From: Phycisphaerales bacterium
GTDB lineage: Bacteria; Bacteroidota; Bacteroidia; Chitinophagales; Chitinophagaceae
NCBI GenBank assembly: GCA_030054025.1
Contig: JASGCQ010000001.1
Span: 1 to 64,000 of the forward strand
DNA: 64,000 bases
Direction: 5' to 3'
In this document: positions 27,372 to 35,407 of the stretch, piece by piece
Numbering within the stretch: position 1 is the stretch's first letter
How the letters are laid out: each line of letters starts with the position of its first letter
Program-made: the position numbers and the translations under genes
Notes under the pieces: model-generated
What the model saw: only the letters and a program-made list of their open reading frames with translations
Databases searched by the model: none
What the model was told of the DNA's origin: nothing

Positions 27372-27818
27372 ATGCAAATCATACTTATAAAAGACGTAGA
27401 TAATTTAGGCGGTGCTAACGAGTTAGTAGATGTACGCCCAGGATACGCACGCAACTTTTTGATACCACAAAAGTTTGCGATTGAAGCGAGCAGCAGCAAC
27501 CTAAAAGTGTTGGATGAGCGTCGCAAACAAATTCAAAAGAAAGAAGCTAAACTTTTGGCTGAAATAGCAAAAGTAACTGAAGCCCTAAAAGCATCTCCTG
27601 TAAAACTGGGTGCTAAGATTGGTGTAAGTGGCAAAATATTCGGTTCCGTAACCGCTATTCAATTGGCTCGCGCTATCCGCGAACAGAAGGGTTATGAAAT
27701 CGATCGTCGCCGTATCAGCATCATAGATGATGTGAAAGCAGCGGGAACTTACAAAGCTCAGATTGATTTTGGTAAAGACAATTTACTTGAGTTGGAATTT
27801 GAAGTTGTAGGCGAATAG
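27372..27818 (+). CDS. rplI: Ribosomal protein bL9
   Basis: A 148-residue protein of the large subunit. The N-terminal RNA-binding domain starts with MQIILIKDVDNLGGANELVDVRPGYARNFLIP, a long connecting helix follows (about residues 40-75), and the C-terminal domain carries GKIFGSVTAIQLA. bL9 binds 23S rRNA at the base of the L1 stalk and reaches toward the neighbouring ribosome. It is the third gene of the rpsF operon, nine bases after rpsR, and a strong terminator follows. Confidence 0.95.
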   Translation: MQIILIKDVDNLGGANELVDVRPGYARNFLIPQKFAIEASSSNLKVLDERRKQIQKKEAKLLAEIAKVTEALKASPVKLGAKIGVSGKIFGSVTAIQLARAIREQKGYEIDRRRISIIDDVKAAGTYKAQIDFGKDNLLELEFEVVGE

Positions 27819-27841
27819 TATATAATTTTATGATTTAATTT

Positions 27842-27874
27842 GAGCCCTTTTGTCAATCAAAAGGGCTCTTTTTT
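27842..27874 (+). terminator. Rho-independent terminator of the rpsF operon
   Basis: GAGCCCTTTTG and CAAAAGGGCTC form a perfect 11-bp stem around TCAAT, followed by six T, 24 bases past the rplI stop. Confidence 0.92.
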
Positions 27875-27945
27875 GTACAATGCTTATGTTTCATACTAAG
27901 AATTAGTATTTTTGGGAGGGTCTTAATTATTTCTAGTCGAATAAA

Positions 27946-28656
27946 ATGAGTAATCGTAATCATACCAGCGTCTTGATTTTATTTTTAGTGTTTTTGTTGC
28001 AAGCGCATCAGCTTTTAGCACAAGGGCTAAAGGTAGATGCAGCCGCACCAGTTAAAAATTTAAAGTTACTCCGAGAGGAGGATGACGGCAAAGGTCATAT
28101 TATCAGAACAGTACAATATTCTAAAGGGAATATTAGGCTGACGGAAACTATCGTAATAGCAAAACAAGTACCCATAAATTTCCGATTGACCATCAATCCC
28201 GATACCGTGGTTAAAAATCTTTTGGAAATCGTTGTGAGTAAATCACATTACCGTGTAGCCCTGTATTATCGTAAGCAACTCATTCGCACCTATAAGGCTG
28301 TATTCGGACCTAATCCGCACTTTAATAAATTGATGGAGGGCGACCGAAATACACCCGAAGGACGGTTCACAATTATCAATAAAAACCCATCTTCTAAGTA
28401 CCATAAATTTATGTTATTGAATTATCCGAACGATTCTGCTCAAATTCGTTTTAAACAATTGAAAGCTATGGGCAAGATACCCACTACTGCCAAAATAGGA
28501 GGAGATGTAGGGATACATGGCATTTGGAAAGGCGGCGATGATATGATAGAAATGGGTGTAGGATGGACGGACGGTTGTATTGCACTAAAAAATAAAGATG
28601 TAGAAGAATTGTTTTCTTTTGTGGGAGTGGGTACTCAAGTGTTGATTAAAAAATAG
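27946..28656 (+). CDS. Secreted L,D-transpeptidase (YkuD family)
   Basis: A 236-residue protein with a signal peptide (about residues 1-26, ending HQLLAQG). The YkuD domain covers about residues 95-235: the conserved start VSKSHYRVALYYRKQLIRTYKAVFG, the GDRNTPEGRF segment, and the catalytic motif with His191 (HGIW) and Cys211 (TDGCIAL). These enzymes act in the periplasm, forming 3-3 peptidoglycan crosslinks or tethering proteins to the wall. It is read from just after the rplI terminator; a TATTTTTG box at 27907-27914 matches TAnnTTTG without a clear upstream partner. rbfA follows after 22 bases, probably in the same message. Which reaction it performs is not visible. Confidence 0.88.
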   Translation: MSNRNHTSVLILFLVFLLQAHQLLAQGLKVDAAAPVKNLKLLREEDDGKGHIIRTVQYSKGNIRLTETIVIAKQVPINFRLTINPDTVVKNLLEIVVSKSHYRVALYYRKQLIRTYKAVFGPNPHFNKLMEGDRNTPEGRFTIINKNPSSKYHKFMLLNYPNDSAQIRFKQLKAMGKIPTTAKIGGDVGIHGIWKGGDDMIEMGVGWTDGCIALKNKDVEELFSFVGVGTQVLIKK

Positions 28657-28678
28657 CAAAAAGCGCATTTTGACAAAA

Positions 28679-29068
28679 ATGGAGCTACAAAATATTCTTA
28701 TGGAAGAGACCAAAAGACAAAAGCAGGTAGGAAAATTGATACAAGCAGAGTTGAGTGATATATTTCAACGCAGCGGACTGAATATAGTACAGGGGGGGAT
28801 GTTGTCTGTATCCAAAGTGAGCATGACACCAGACCTTATCGAAGCTAGGGTTTACTTATCCTTATTTCAAATACCCGATGCCCAACAAGTGTTGGCAGAT
28901 GTCAAAGAACGCAATTGGGAATATCGCAAAATGCTTGGAGAGCGTGTCCGCAATCAATTGCGTCGTGTACCTTATCTCGAATTTTTTATTGATGATACCC
29001 TCGACTATGTGTTTAAAATGGAAGAGGTCTTCAAAAAATTAAACGAAGAAAAGGAGCTAAAAGACTAA
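28679..29068 (+). CDS. rbfA: Ribosome-binding factor A
   Basis: About 129 residues with the RbfA pattern: ETKRQKQVGKLIQAELSDIFQR at the start, SKVSMTPDLIEARVYLSLF in the middle, and the closing RNQLRRVPYLEFFIDDTLDYVFKMEE. RbfA binds the immature 30S subunit and helps mature the 16S rRNA 5' end. The ATG at 28679 is used; the ATG at 28700 fits homologues, which often start at MEExKRQ, equally well. It follows the L,D-transpeptidase and precedes a permease gene by 13 bases. Confidence 0.9.
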   Translation: MELQNILMEETKRQKQVGKLIQAELSDIFQRSGLNIVQGGMLSVSKVSMTPDLIEARVYLSLFQIPDAQQVLADVKERNWEYRKMLGERVRNQLRRVPYLEFFIDDTLDYVFKMEEVFKKLNEEKELKD

Positions 29069-29081
29069 GCAAGTATTCTTG

Positions 29082-30323
29082 ATGAACAATTACTTGGTTG
29101 GAAGATTAGCCTTGCGTTACTTACGCGGAAAAGGCACGGCAAACGCAGTGCCTATTTTGTCGCGCATCAGCATGGTAGCCATAGCAGTCAGTAGCTGTGC
29201 CATGATAATCTTATTCTCGGTTTTTAACGGTTTTGAAGGCCTGGTAGATGGGTTGTATAAAGCATTTTACCCCGATATAAAAATTACGGCAACCAAGGGA
29301 AAGTTTTTTGTTCCTGAGAAGCAGCTTTTGCAAAAAATCACTCAATTGGATGCTCTAGAACAACATACAATGGTGCTGGAAGATAATGTACTGATTAATA
29401 CCGAAGAGGGGGATTATTTGCCTGTGAGCATTAAGGGAGTGGACAAAAACTATTTTGATATTAATGATGTAGCACCTTACATCACAAAAGGTAATGGTAG
29501 CCTTATAGATGCACCTATACCTACTTTGATTATTGGGCAGCATATAGCCGCCAACCTAGGCGTGGATGTAGATAATGTCTTTGCCCGCATTATGGTCTTT
29601 TATCCTAATACTAAAGTAGATGTTGGAAATGTCTCGCCTACAGATGCTTTTCAATCAATGATTTTTAAACCGGATGGCGTTTTCATGGTGCAGGAAGAGT
29701 TTAACAGCAAATATATCCTAGCTCCGATAGGTAAGGTGCAAGAATTGCTGGGGCAAGCAAAGGCAATATCTTCAATTGATTTAAAGCTAAAGCCCAATTA
29801 TTCTTTAGAAAAAGCAAAAAAAGAATTACAACAAAATTTAGGCACCGCCTACACCGTAAATACACGGTACGAGCAAAACAAAGCGGTGTATATGGTCATG
29901 CACTCAGAAAAATGGGCCGGTTATGCCATATTGCTCTTTGTATTGCTCATTGCTTCATTCAATATGGTGAGTGCGCTTTCGTTGCTTGTATTGGAGAAGC
30001 AAAAAGACATGGGTACACTCCGTACGATGGGCATTTTGCCTTCTCAATTGAGTAAGGTCATATTGCTCGAAGGGGTACTCTGGTCGCTTGTAGGAGGCTC
30101 TGCGGGCCTACTTTTGGGTCTTTTACTTTGCTGGGCACAAACCCAATTTAAACTTATAAAAATTCAAGGAGCTTTTATTATAGACGCTTATCCTGTTGCA
30201 GTACAATGGACAGACGTAATAGTCGTATTGATGACAATTTCAGTTGTTGGTTTTGTGGCGGCTATCTATCCAGCGAGGAGAGTGGCAAGTCAAAAACTCA
30301 ACGAAATAATGGGGGGTAAATAG
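29082..30323 (+). CDS. ABC transporter permease of the LolC/LolE (FtsX) type
   Basis: A 413-residue inner membrane protein: one N-terminal transmembrane helix (about residues 24-48, ISMVAIAVSSCAMIILFSVFNGF), a periplasmic domain of about 220 residues, then three helices (about residues 285-405) ending in the VASQKLNEIMGGK tail. This plan and the helix sequences are those of lipoprotein-releasing permeases LolC/LolE. With an ATPase (LolD) they pass lipoproteins from the inner membrane to LolA; a lolA gene occurs at 59.9-60.6 kb, but no lolD is next to this gene. A TTG at 29079 precedes the ATG at 29082. MacB-type permeases are an alternative but usually carry an ATPase domain. Confidence 0.8.
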   Translation: MNNYLVGRLALRYLRGKGTANAVPILSRISMVAIAVSSCAMIILFSVFNGFEGLVDGLYKAFYPDIKITATKGKFFVPEKQLLQKITQLDALEQHTMVLEDNVLINTEEGDYLPVSIKGVDKNYFDINDVAPYITKGNGSLIDAPIPTLIIGQHIAANLGVDVDNVFARIMVFYPNTKVDVGNVSPTDAFQSMIFKPDGVFMVQEEFNSKYILAPIGKVQELLGQAKAISSIDLKLKPNYSLEKAKKELQQNLGTAYTVNTRYEQNKAVYMVMHSEKWAGYAILLFVLLIASFNMVSALSLLVLEKQKDMGTLRTMGILPSQLSKVILLEGVLWSLVGGSAGLLLGLLLCWAQTQFKLIKIQGAFIIDAYPVAVQWTDVIVVLMTISVVGFVAAIYPARRVASQKLNEIMGGK

Positions 30324-30325
30324 CT

Positions 30326-30357
30326 TTTGTTTTTTCACTACTAAGCCCTTACTTTTG
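30326..30357 (+). promoter_or_regulatory. Promoter of tRNA-Leu
   Basis: TTTG at 30326-30329, a 20-base spacer and a perfect TAnnTTTG box (TACTTTTG) at 30350-30357. The start would fall near 30364, ten bases before the tRNA. Confidence 0.6.
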
Positions 30358-30373
30358 CAATCCTAATCCTCAA

Positions 30374-30459
30374 GCGGCGATGGCGAAACTGGTAGACGCA
30401 CTACCTTGAGGTGGTAGCGCCTATAACTGGGCGTGGGAGTTCGAATCTCCTTTGCCGCA
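30374..30459 (+). tRNA. tRNA-Leu (anticodon GAG)
   Basis: The acceptor arms GCGGCGA (30374-30380) and TTGCCGC pair fully, with one G-T pair. The D arm (GCG...CGC), the anticodon stem CTACC/GGTAG around loop TTGAGGT, a long variable arm (CGCC...GGCG), and the T arm with GTTCGAATC are all present. The anticodon GAG lies at 30408-30410, for CUC/CUU leucine codons. CCA is not encoded. The minus-strand frame of the recombinase remnant runs on into this gene. Confidence 0.96.
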
Positions 30460-30460
30460 C

Positions 30461-30709
30461 CGAAGGGGACAGAGAGGAATCACCCTCATTCTGTCCCTTT
30501 TTATTTTCCCTTGTATTGCTTGATAGGCTTGCAATTAGCGCAAAAACTGAATTTATTTTTGTGGTTCGAAATGACCTTTTTTCACGATTATAGATAATAC
30601 CTTCGGGAAAAATCATTTTTTGCAACTTTTCTTTTTGTTCAATATCACTGCAACTCTATTCAGTAGCTAGATCTTGTGGGAAAGGTCAATCGCTTTTTCA
30701 ATACTTTTT
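30461..30709 (-). pseudogene. Remnant of a serine recombinase C-terminus
   Basis: On the minus strand, codons from about 30709 give KSIEKAIDLSHKI and then a stop at 30667-30669. A second reading frame from about 30646 gives DIEQKEKLQKMIFPEGIIYN, then RTTKINSVFALIASLSS, and stays open through the terminator and tRNA to 30401. The LQKMxFPEGxxYN ... RTTxINSxF pattern is the C-terminal signature of large serine recombinases of integrative elements in this phylum, recalled from family knowledge. The catalytic N-terminal domain is missing. A stop and a frame change show that the fragment is dead. Its position against tRNA-Leu suggests the edge of a former integrative element. Confidence 0.65.
30463..30503 (+). 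terminator. Rho-independent terminator after tRNA-Leu
   Basis: GGGACAGA pairs with TCTGTCCC, and inside it GAGG pairs with CCTC; a T run follows. It lies three bases past the tRNA and so ends the tRNA transcript. Confidence 0.85.
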
Positions 30710-30742
30710 AAAGGGACCGAAATAGCAATTCCCAATAGGAAC

Positions 30743-31124
30743 ATAGAGGAACAAATAGTTCGATCCGATACTAGAATTTTTAAAGCGGTATTTCCGAACA
30801 CCACCAACTCATTATGCTACCTCGTTTGGGTGCACTGCAATACACTTAATGGATGAAGCGGCATTTATAACAGCTACTCGTTTTAGCAGACAAAAAATGT
30901 TTACAGTAAGTAGCGACAGGATTGACTTTAAACAAACAAATACCCATAGGCACACAATCATAGAATTAGTAGGCAAAGTAGCATATATCGGCAATACAAG
31001 CTTAAAAGTACGAGTTGGTATTTTTGTGGAACAAATGTATGCGGAGGATAGGCAGAAAGCTGTAAGTGGGGTGTTTAGATTTGTAGCTACTGATGACAGT
31101 AAAAGACCTACAAAAATCAACTGA
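30743..31124 (+). pseudogene. Acyl-CoA thioesterase (hotdog fold), frameshifted
   Basis: The first frame reads EEQIVRSDTRIFKAVFPNTTN. At 30809 one extra T shifts the frame, after which the protein continues as HYATSFGCTAIHLMDEAAF, ITATRFSRQKMFTVSSDRID and RPTKIN up to the stop at 31122-31124. Read across the shift, this is a typical hexameric acyl-CoA thioesterase of the hotdog fold (YciA/BFIT-like), which hydrolyses acyl-CoA in the cytoplasm. The codon where homologues have their start reads ATA (30743), and the usual GG near residue 27 is GC. Together these point to a decayed gene rather than a single sequencing slip, though the T could be an error. It sits between the recombinase remnant and the ribosomal operon. 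Confidence 0.75.
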
Positions 31125-31450
31125 AGCAAGAAATTGGTTAATGACTTTGAGCGATTGTAAATCGTGCAAGAGTAATCTTAATCCCAAATATTCTTTTTGT
31201 TTTAAAAACTAATGACCCTTGAAAAGATGCACTCAGGGAAAACAGCTTTTGGAGCAATCAACACAAATGTAGCTATGATTTGTTTAACCCATATAAAGGT
31301 CTAACCCGTCTGTTAATGAGCAATTTATTAAAAAGATAGCGAATGTTTTTGAAAAACTAATTCGACCGAATTAGGCTAAGGGGCTTAATCAAGCCGAGCG
31401 CATACCTTTCGTAAAAAAAGCGTTATTTTTATAAAAAAATTAAAAATAAA
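31125..31450. other. Gene-free stretch before the S10 operon
   Basis: 326 bases between the thioesterase remnant and the rpsJ promoter. No frame in either direction looks coding. A small hairpin GGCTT-AATC-AAGCC occurs near 31384-31397 but has no T run. I see no second copy of the tRNA-Leu 3' end that would mark the far edge of an integrated element. Confidence 0.5.
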
Positions 31451-31481
31451 TTTGGTAGAAACAAAATAGCCCTTACCTTTG
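31451..31481 (+). promoter_or_regulatory. Consensus promoter of the S10-spc operon
   Basis: TTTG (31451-31454), exactly 19 bases, and TACCTTTG (31474-31481): a full match to the Bacteroidota housekeeping promoter. The start would be near 31488, leaving a leader of only about 32 bases before rpsJ, too short for a large control structure. Confidence 0.8.
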
Positions 31482-31519
31482 CAGTCCGAAATTTTTGACG
31501 GATAAAGCTATTTGAATTT

Positions 31520-31825
31520 ATGTCTCAACGCATCAGAATCAAACTGAAATCATACGACCATAACCTTGTTGATAAATCAGCAGATAAAATCGTAAAAACA
31601 GTGCGCAATACAGGAGCAGTCGTTACAGGTCCTATTCCATTGCCTACTGAGAAAAAAATATTTACCGTGTTGCGTTCGCCCCACGTTAACAAAAAATCGC
31701 GTGAGCAATTCCAATTGTGTACACACAAGCGTTTGTTAGATATTTATACATCTTCATCGCGTACTGTTGATGCTCTTTCGAAATTAGACCTACCAAGCGG
31801 TGTAGAAGTAGAGATAAAAGCATAA
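31520..31825 (+). CDS. rpsJ: Ribosomal protein uS10
   Basis: A 101-residue protein with the uS10 pattern [35 protein letters not shown], and [16 protein letters not shown]. It sits in the 30S head and, in many bacteria, also works as NusE in antitermination. It is the first gene of the S10 run and has its own consensus promoter. The str genes rpsL-rpsG-fusA that usually stand before it in this phylum are absent; a pseudogene scar is there instead. A 145-base gap separates it from rplC. Confidence 0.96.
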   Translation: MSQRIRIKLKSYDHNLVDKSADKIVKTVRNTGAVVTGPIPLPTEKKIFTVLRSPHVNKKSREQFQLCTHKRLLDIYTSSSRTVDALSKLDLPSGVEVEIKA

Positions 31826-31920
31826 CACACAAATAGAAAAAATATTTATTGCTTTGGCAATGAATTTAGTGTAGTAAAAAAGAATAAAAAGTTCTTTAGT
31901 TTTTTGAAAAAAACACCAAT

Positions 31921-31947
31921 CCCGATCCACACAATGCAACAATCGGG
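31921..31947 (+). other. Hairpin in the rpsJ-rplC gap
   Basis: CCCGAT (31921-31926) pairs with ATCGGG (31942-31947) around a 15-base loop, 23 bases before rplC. There is no T run, so it is not a terminator; it could be an mRNA site for a regulatory ribosomal protein. Function is inferred only from position. Confidence 0.35.
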
Positions 31948-31970
31948 CGCTTGGTTCAAAATATAAGAAA

Positions 31971-32588
31971 ATGAAAGGTATTATAGGTAAAAAAATCGGT
32001 ATGACTAGCATATTCGAGCCGAATGGTAAGCAAACAGCTTGTACCATCATCGAAGCTGGTCCTTGTGTGGTAACGCAAATTAAGACCGTTGATTCTGACG
32101 GATATGATGCGCTACAGATTGCTTTTGGCGAAGCAAAAGAAAAGAATACGTCAAAAGCTCAAATCAGTCACTTCACTAAGGCAAACACTACGCCTAAGTC
32201 TGTAGTCAAAGAACTTCGTAATTGTTCCATCTCAAAACAACTCGGTGAGTCTATTACATGCGATATTTTCGCTGAAGGCGAAAAAGTAAGCGTAATAGGT
32301 ACTACCAAAGGTAAAGGTTTTCAGGGCGTTGTAAAACGTCACGGATTTAGTGGCGTCGGTGAGGCAACTCATGGTCAGCACGATCGTCAGCGCGCACCAG
32401 GTTCGGTGGGTGGCTCGTCTTATCCAAGCCGTGTGTTTAAAGGTATGCGTATGGCAGGCCGTATGGGTGGCGACAGTGTAAAAGTAAAAGCGCTACGCGT
32501 AGTAAAAATATTTCCAGAACAGAACTACATTTTGATCAGCGGTTCAGTACCCGGTCACAACGGTTCTATCGTTTTAATCCAGAATTAA
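31971..32588 (+). CDS. rplC: Ribosomal protein uL3
   Basis: A 205-residue protein starting [15 protein letters not shown], with [25 protein letters not shown] in the middle and [25 protein letters not shown] further on, the conserved loop that reaches the peptidyl transferase centre and carries the glutamine methylated in other bacteria. It is an early assembly protein of the 50S subunit that binds 23S rRNA. Second gene of the S10 run, nine bases before rplD. Length is normal. Confidence 0.96.
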   Translation: MKGIIGKKIGMTSIFEPNGKQTACTIIEAGPCVVTQIKTVDSDGYDALQIAFGEAKEKNTSKAQISHFTKANTTPKSVVKELRNCSISKQLGESITCDIFAEGEKVSVIGTTKGKGFQGVVKRHGFSGVGEATHGQHDRQRAPGSVGGSSYPSRVFKGMRMAGRMGGDSVKVKALRVVKIFPEQNYILISGSVPGHNGSIVLIQN

Positions 32589-32597
32589 TCAAGAGCC

Positions 32598-33239
32598 ATG
32601 CAACTCGACGTATTAAATAGTAAAGGTGAAGTAACAGGCCGTAAGGTTGAACTTCCAGAAGACATCTTCAATATTGAGCCTAACGATCACGTAATTTACT
32701 TGGCAGTTAAACAATATCGTGCAGCACAACGCCTAGGTTTACACAGCACCAAAACACGTGCTGAAGTAAAAGGTTCTAGTAAAAAATTACACAAACAAAA
32801 AGGAACAGGTGGAGCTCGTAAGGGTAATATCCGTAACCCATTGTATAAAGGTGGTGGTACGATTAACGGGCCTAAACCACATGCTTATGGTTTCAAATTG
32901 AATCGTAAAGTGAAAGATTTGGCTAAAATCTCTGCATTGTCTCACAAAGCACGTGCTAACCAAATCGTTGTTGTAGAAGATTTCAATATCGAAGCACCAA
33001 AAACAAAAGCATTTACATCTGTATTAAGCAGTGTATCTAACAATGCGCGCAAAACATTATTAGTATTACCAGAATACAATTCCAATGTTTATTTGAGTGC
33101 TCGTAACATCGCCAGCAACAAAACCGTTGTGTTGAGCGATATGAACACTTACGATTTGGTAAATGCTTCTGTAATCATCTTTACCGAAAGCACAGCTAAA
33201 TTTTTTAGTGAAGATGCGATTGAAGTAGTTGAAGCATAG
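32598..33239 (+). CDS. rplD: Ribosomal protein uL4
   Basis: A 213-residue protein. The long loop that lines the exit tunnel is visible as KKLHKQKGTGGARKGNIRNP (about residues 62-81), followed by GGGTINGPKPHAYGFKLNRK. The globular part contains LSHKARANQIVVVEDF. In enterobacteria uL4 represses the S10 operon; whether it does so here is unknown and the leader is short. It lies nine bases after rplC and 45 before rplW. Confidence 0.96.
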   Translation: MQLDVLNSKGEVTGRKVELPEDIFNIEPNDHVIYLAVKQYRAAQRLGLHSTKTRAEVKGSSKKLHKQKGTGGARKGNIRNPLYKGGGTINGPKPHAYGFKLNRKVKDLAKISALSHKARANQIVVVEDFNIEAPKTKAFTSVLSSVSNNARKTLLVLPEYNSNVYLSARNIASNKTVVLSDMNTYDLVNASVIIFTESTAKFFSEDAIEVVEA

Positions 33240-33284
33240 AATTTAAAAGAAATAATTTTTCGAAACTCGAAAATAAAAAGCAAT

Positions 33285-33581
33285 ATGAAACCTGCTGACG
33301 TATTAATTAAGCCAGTACTTACAGAAAAAGCAAACGCCCAAATGGAAAACAGCAGACGTTATACATTTATGGTGGACAGAAAAGCGAACAAACTGGAAGT
33401 AAAAACTGCGGTCGAAGGCTTTTACAATGTAAAAGTAATTGATGTAAACACCTCTGTAGTACCTGGTAAGCAAAAGAATCGTATGACTAAAACCGGTATT
33501 CTTCAAGGAATGAAATCGGCATACAAAAAAGCGACAGTGACTGTTGCAGAAGGCGATTCGATTGATTTTTTTTCAATGTAA
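33285..33581 (+). CDS. rplW: Ribosomal protein uL23
   Basis: A 98-residue protein with VLIKPVLTEKANAQMENSRRYTFMVDRKANK at the start and the KVIDVNTSVVPGKQKNRM segment, as in uL23. It lies at the polypeptide exit and is a docking site for trigger factor and the signal recognition particle. Fourth gene in the run, in the conserved order rplC-rplD-rplW-rplB. Confidence 0.95.
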   Translation: MKPADVLIKPVLTEKANAQMENSRRYTFMVDRKANKLEVKTAVEGFYNVKVIDVNTSVVPGKQKNRMTKTGILQGMKSAYKKATVTVAEGDSIDFFSM

Positions 33582-33642
33582 TAAATAGACGTAAAGAAGT
33601 TTTTGAACACAAAAGCGACTGAACAACTTAATAAAAAATAAA

Positions 33643-34473
33643 ATGGCATTACGTAAATACAAACCGGTTACAGCCGGCACACGTTGGAGAGTAGGAAATG
33701 CTTATGCAGAAGTAACTACCAATGTTCCCGAAAAAAGCTTGCTCGAAGCATTGCCAGGTACTGGCGGTCGTAACGTTCAAGGACGTCGCGCAATGCGCTA
33801 CATCGGTGGTGGTAACAAAACTAAATACCGTATCATAGATTTCAAACGCAGCAAAAGAGATATTCCTGCAACCGTAAAATCTATCGAATATGATCCAAAT
33901 CGTACCGCATTTATTGCTTTGTTGGCTTATGCTGACGGTGAAAAGCGTTACATCATCGCCCCACAAGGTCTTGAAGTAGGAACAAAAGTAATCAGCGGAG
34001 ATGCTGTTGCACCTGAAGTTGGAAATGCTTTGTTGCTTAAAAATATGCCCTTAGGTACTACCGTTCACAATATTGAAATTCAACCTGGTAGAGGTGGTTC
34101 AATAGCACGTTCTGCGGGTACTTACGCACAATTGGCAAATAAAGAAGAAAAATACGCCATACTTAAAATGCCTTCAGGCGAATTGCGTAAAGTATTGGTT
34201 AATTGTATGGCTACAGTAGGTACTGTATCTAACAGCGACCACCAATTGCAATCAATGGGTAAAGCAGGTCGTAACCGTTGGAAAGGTATTCGCCCACGTA
34301 CAAGAGGGGTAGCGATGAACCCAGTAGATCACCCGATGGGCGGTGGTGAAGGTCGATCTTCGGGTGGACATCCGCGTAGCCGTAACGGTAAATATGCTAA
34401 AGGTGAAAAAACACGTAAGCAAAAAGGTTCAGATAAATTGATTATCCAACGCAAAAATGGTAAAAAATTATAA
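33643..34473 (+). CDS. rplB: Ribosomal protein uL2
   Basis: A 276-residue protein with [29 protein letters not shown] in the N-terminal half, the central [22 protein letters not shown], and the C-terminal [26 protein letters not shown], which holds the conserved His near the peptidyl transferase centre. uL2 is needed for subunit joining and peptide bond formation. Normally rpsS follows at once; here a NYN-domain gene starts six bases after the rplB stop, so it must share the message. Confidence 0.96.
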   Translation: MALRKYKPVTAGTRWRVGNAYAEVTTNVPEKSLLEALPGTGGRNVQGRRAMRYIGGGNKTKYRIIDFKRSKRDIPATVKSIEYDPNRTAFIALLAYADGEKRYIIAPQGLEVGTKVISGDAVAPEVGNALLLKNMPLGTTVHNIEIQPGRGGSIARSAGTYAQLANKEEKYAILKMPSGELRKVLVNCMATVGTVSNSDHQLQSMGKAGRNRWKGIRPRTRGVAMNPVDHPMGGGEGRSSGGHPRSRNGKYAKGEKTRKQKGSDKLIIQRKNGKKL

Positions 34474-34479
34474 TAAATA

Positions 34480-35001
34480 ATGAACGGACTCCATCTCTTT
34501 ATTGATAACTCAAATCTGTACATCGAAGCTCAACGTACAGCAAGAGAGTCGTTTCATTATGATGATGAGCTTGTAATTCGTTTGAGAATTAATTATGAAG
34601 GTATTCTTGAACAAATTCAAAATGGACGTAAGCTGATGGAAACAGTTCTAGTTGGATCAAGACCACCCCAAAATGATGGTTTGTGGGCAAAATTGGAAGC
34701 GATTGGAATAGAACCAAGAATATTTGATAGGAGTATGTACTCTGGTGGGGAGAAGAGAGTTGATGCAGAATTAACAAATGCCATTAGAGATACTTTAGAA
34801 GATAATGTTGAACCAGGTACAATTGCTATTGTTGCAGGAGACCAAGATTATATTCCAACATTAGAAAGGTGTATAAAAAAAGGATGGAATGTAGAGTTGT
34901 ATTTTTGGACTCAGGCTTCTCCGCAGTTGAAAAACATGAATGGTGTAACATTTAAAAGTTTAAACGATATTTTTAATAAAGTTACATTTACTGAAAAATA
35001 G
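34480..35001 (+). CDS. NYN-domain (PIN-like) putative RNase inside the S10 operon
   Basis: A 173-residue protein made almost entirely of one NYN domain. The acidic set expected of the PIN/FLAP-like nuclease site is present: Asp9 with Asn10 and Asn12 in FIDNSNLY, Asp95 in RVDAELTNAI, and Asp121 and Asp123 in IVAGDQDYIPTLE. Related proteins (LabA/DUF88, MARF1 NYN) are metal-dependent RNases or predicted ones. It starts six bases after rplB and ends 61 bases before rpsS, an interval that in other bacteria holds no gene. Its codons look less biased than those of its neighbours (more AGA, AGG, GGA, TTA), which suggests later arrival. It must be transcribed with the ribosomal genes. The RNA target is unknown; a role in ribosome-linked RNA decay is inference. 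Confidence 0.85.
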   Translation: MNGLHLFIDNSNLYIEAQRTARESFHYDDELVIRLRINYEGILEQIQNGRKLMETVLVGSRPPQNDGLWAKLEAIGIEPRIFDRSMYSGGEKRVDAELTNAIRDTLEDNVEPGTIAIVAGDQDYIPTLERCIKKGWNVELYFWTQASPQLKNMNGVTFKSLNDIFNKVTFTEK

Positions 35002-35062
35002 AGAGAATAGTAGTTGTCAGTGTTGAGAAATAGAATTATTTGAGATTATAAAAATTTAGAAA

Positions 35063-35329
35063 ATGGCTCGTTCAATTAGTAAAGGACCTTACGTAGATGC
35101 AAAATTAGAAAGCAAAGTGCTGGCTATTGCAGAAGGTAAAGCAAAAAAAGGTGTAGTGAAAACTTGGAGCCGTCGCTCTACAATTACTCCCGATTTTGTT
35201 GGTCAAACATTTGCTGTGCATAATGGCAACAAATTTATTCCTGTGTATGTTACTGAATATATGGTAGGGCACAAGTTGGGAGAATTTGCACCAACACGCA
35301 ATTTCAAAGGACATAGTGGAAGTAAATAA
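35063..35329 (+). CDS. rpsS: Ribosomal protein uS19
   Basis: An 88-residue protein with [18 protein letters not shown], the [22 protein letters not shown] segment and [18 protein letters not shown], all typical of uS19. It binds the 30S head near uS13. It resumes the normal order of the S10 run after the NYN gene. A GGCAT/ATGCC hairpin lies between it and rplV. Confidence 0.95.
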   Translation: MARSISKGPYVDAKLESKVLAIAEGKAKKGVVKTWSRRSTITPDFVGQTFAVHNGNKFIPVYVTEYMVGHKLGEFAPTRNFKGHSGSK

Positions 35330-35357
35330 GAAATAATTTTTTTCAAACAAAAACAAC

Positions 35358-35380
35358 GGCATCTTTCTTCTGGAAATGCC
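35358..35380 (+). other. Hairpin in the rpsS-rplV gap
   Basis: GGCAT and ATGCC pair, extended by TTTC/GGAA with a single C bulge, around loop TTCT. It lies 27 bases before rplV and has no T run. Possible mRNA control element; nothing more can be said from sequence. Confidence 0.35.
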
Positions 35381-35407
35381 CATTTATAAAGAACAACTTT
35401 TATAAAA

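Noticed and set aside
30411..30593. A plus-strand frame starting inside tRNA-Leu
   Set aside because: It begins in the tRNA and runs through its terminator; the minus strand carries the recombinase pattern instead.
31137..31218. Short plus-strand frame with several Cys after the thioesterase remnant
   Set aside because: About 20 codons with irregular Cys spacing; too little to claim a zinc-ribbon fragment.
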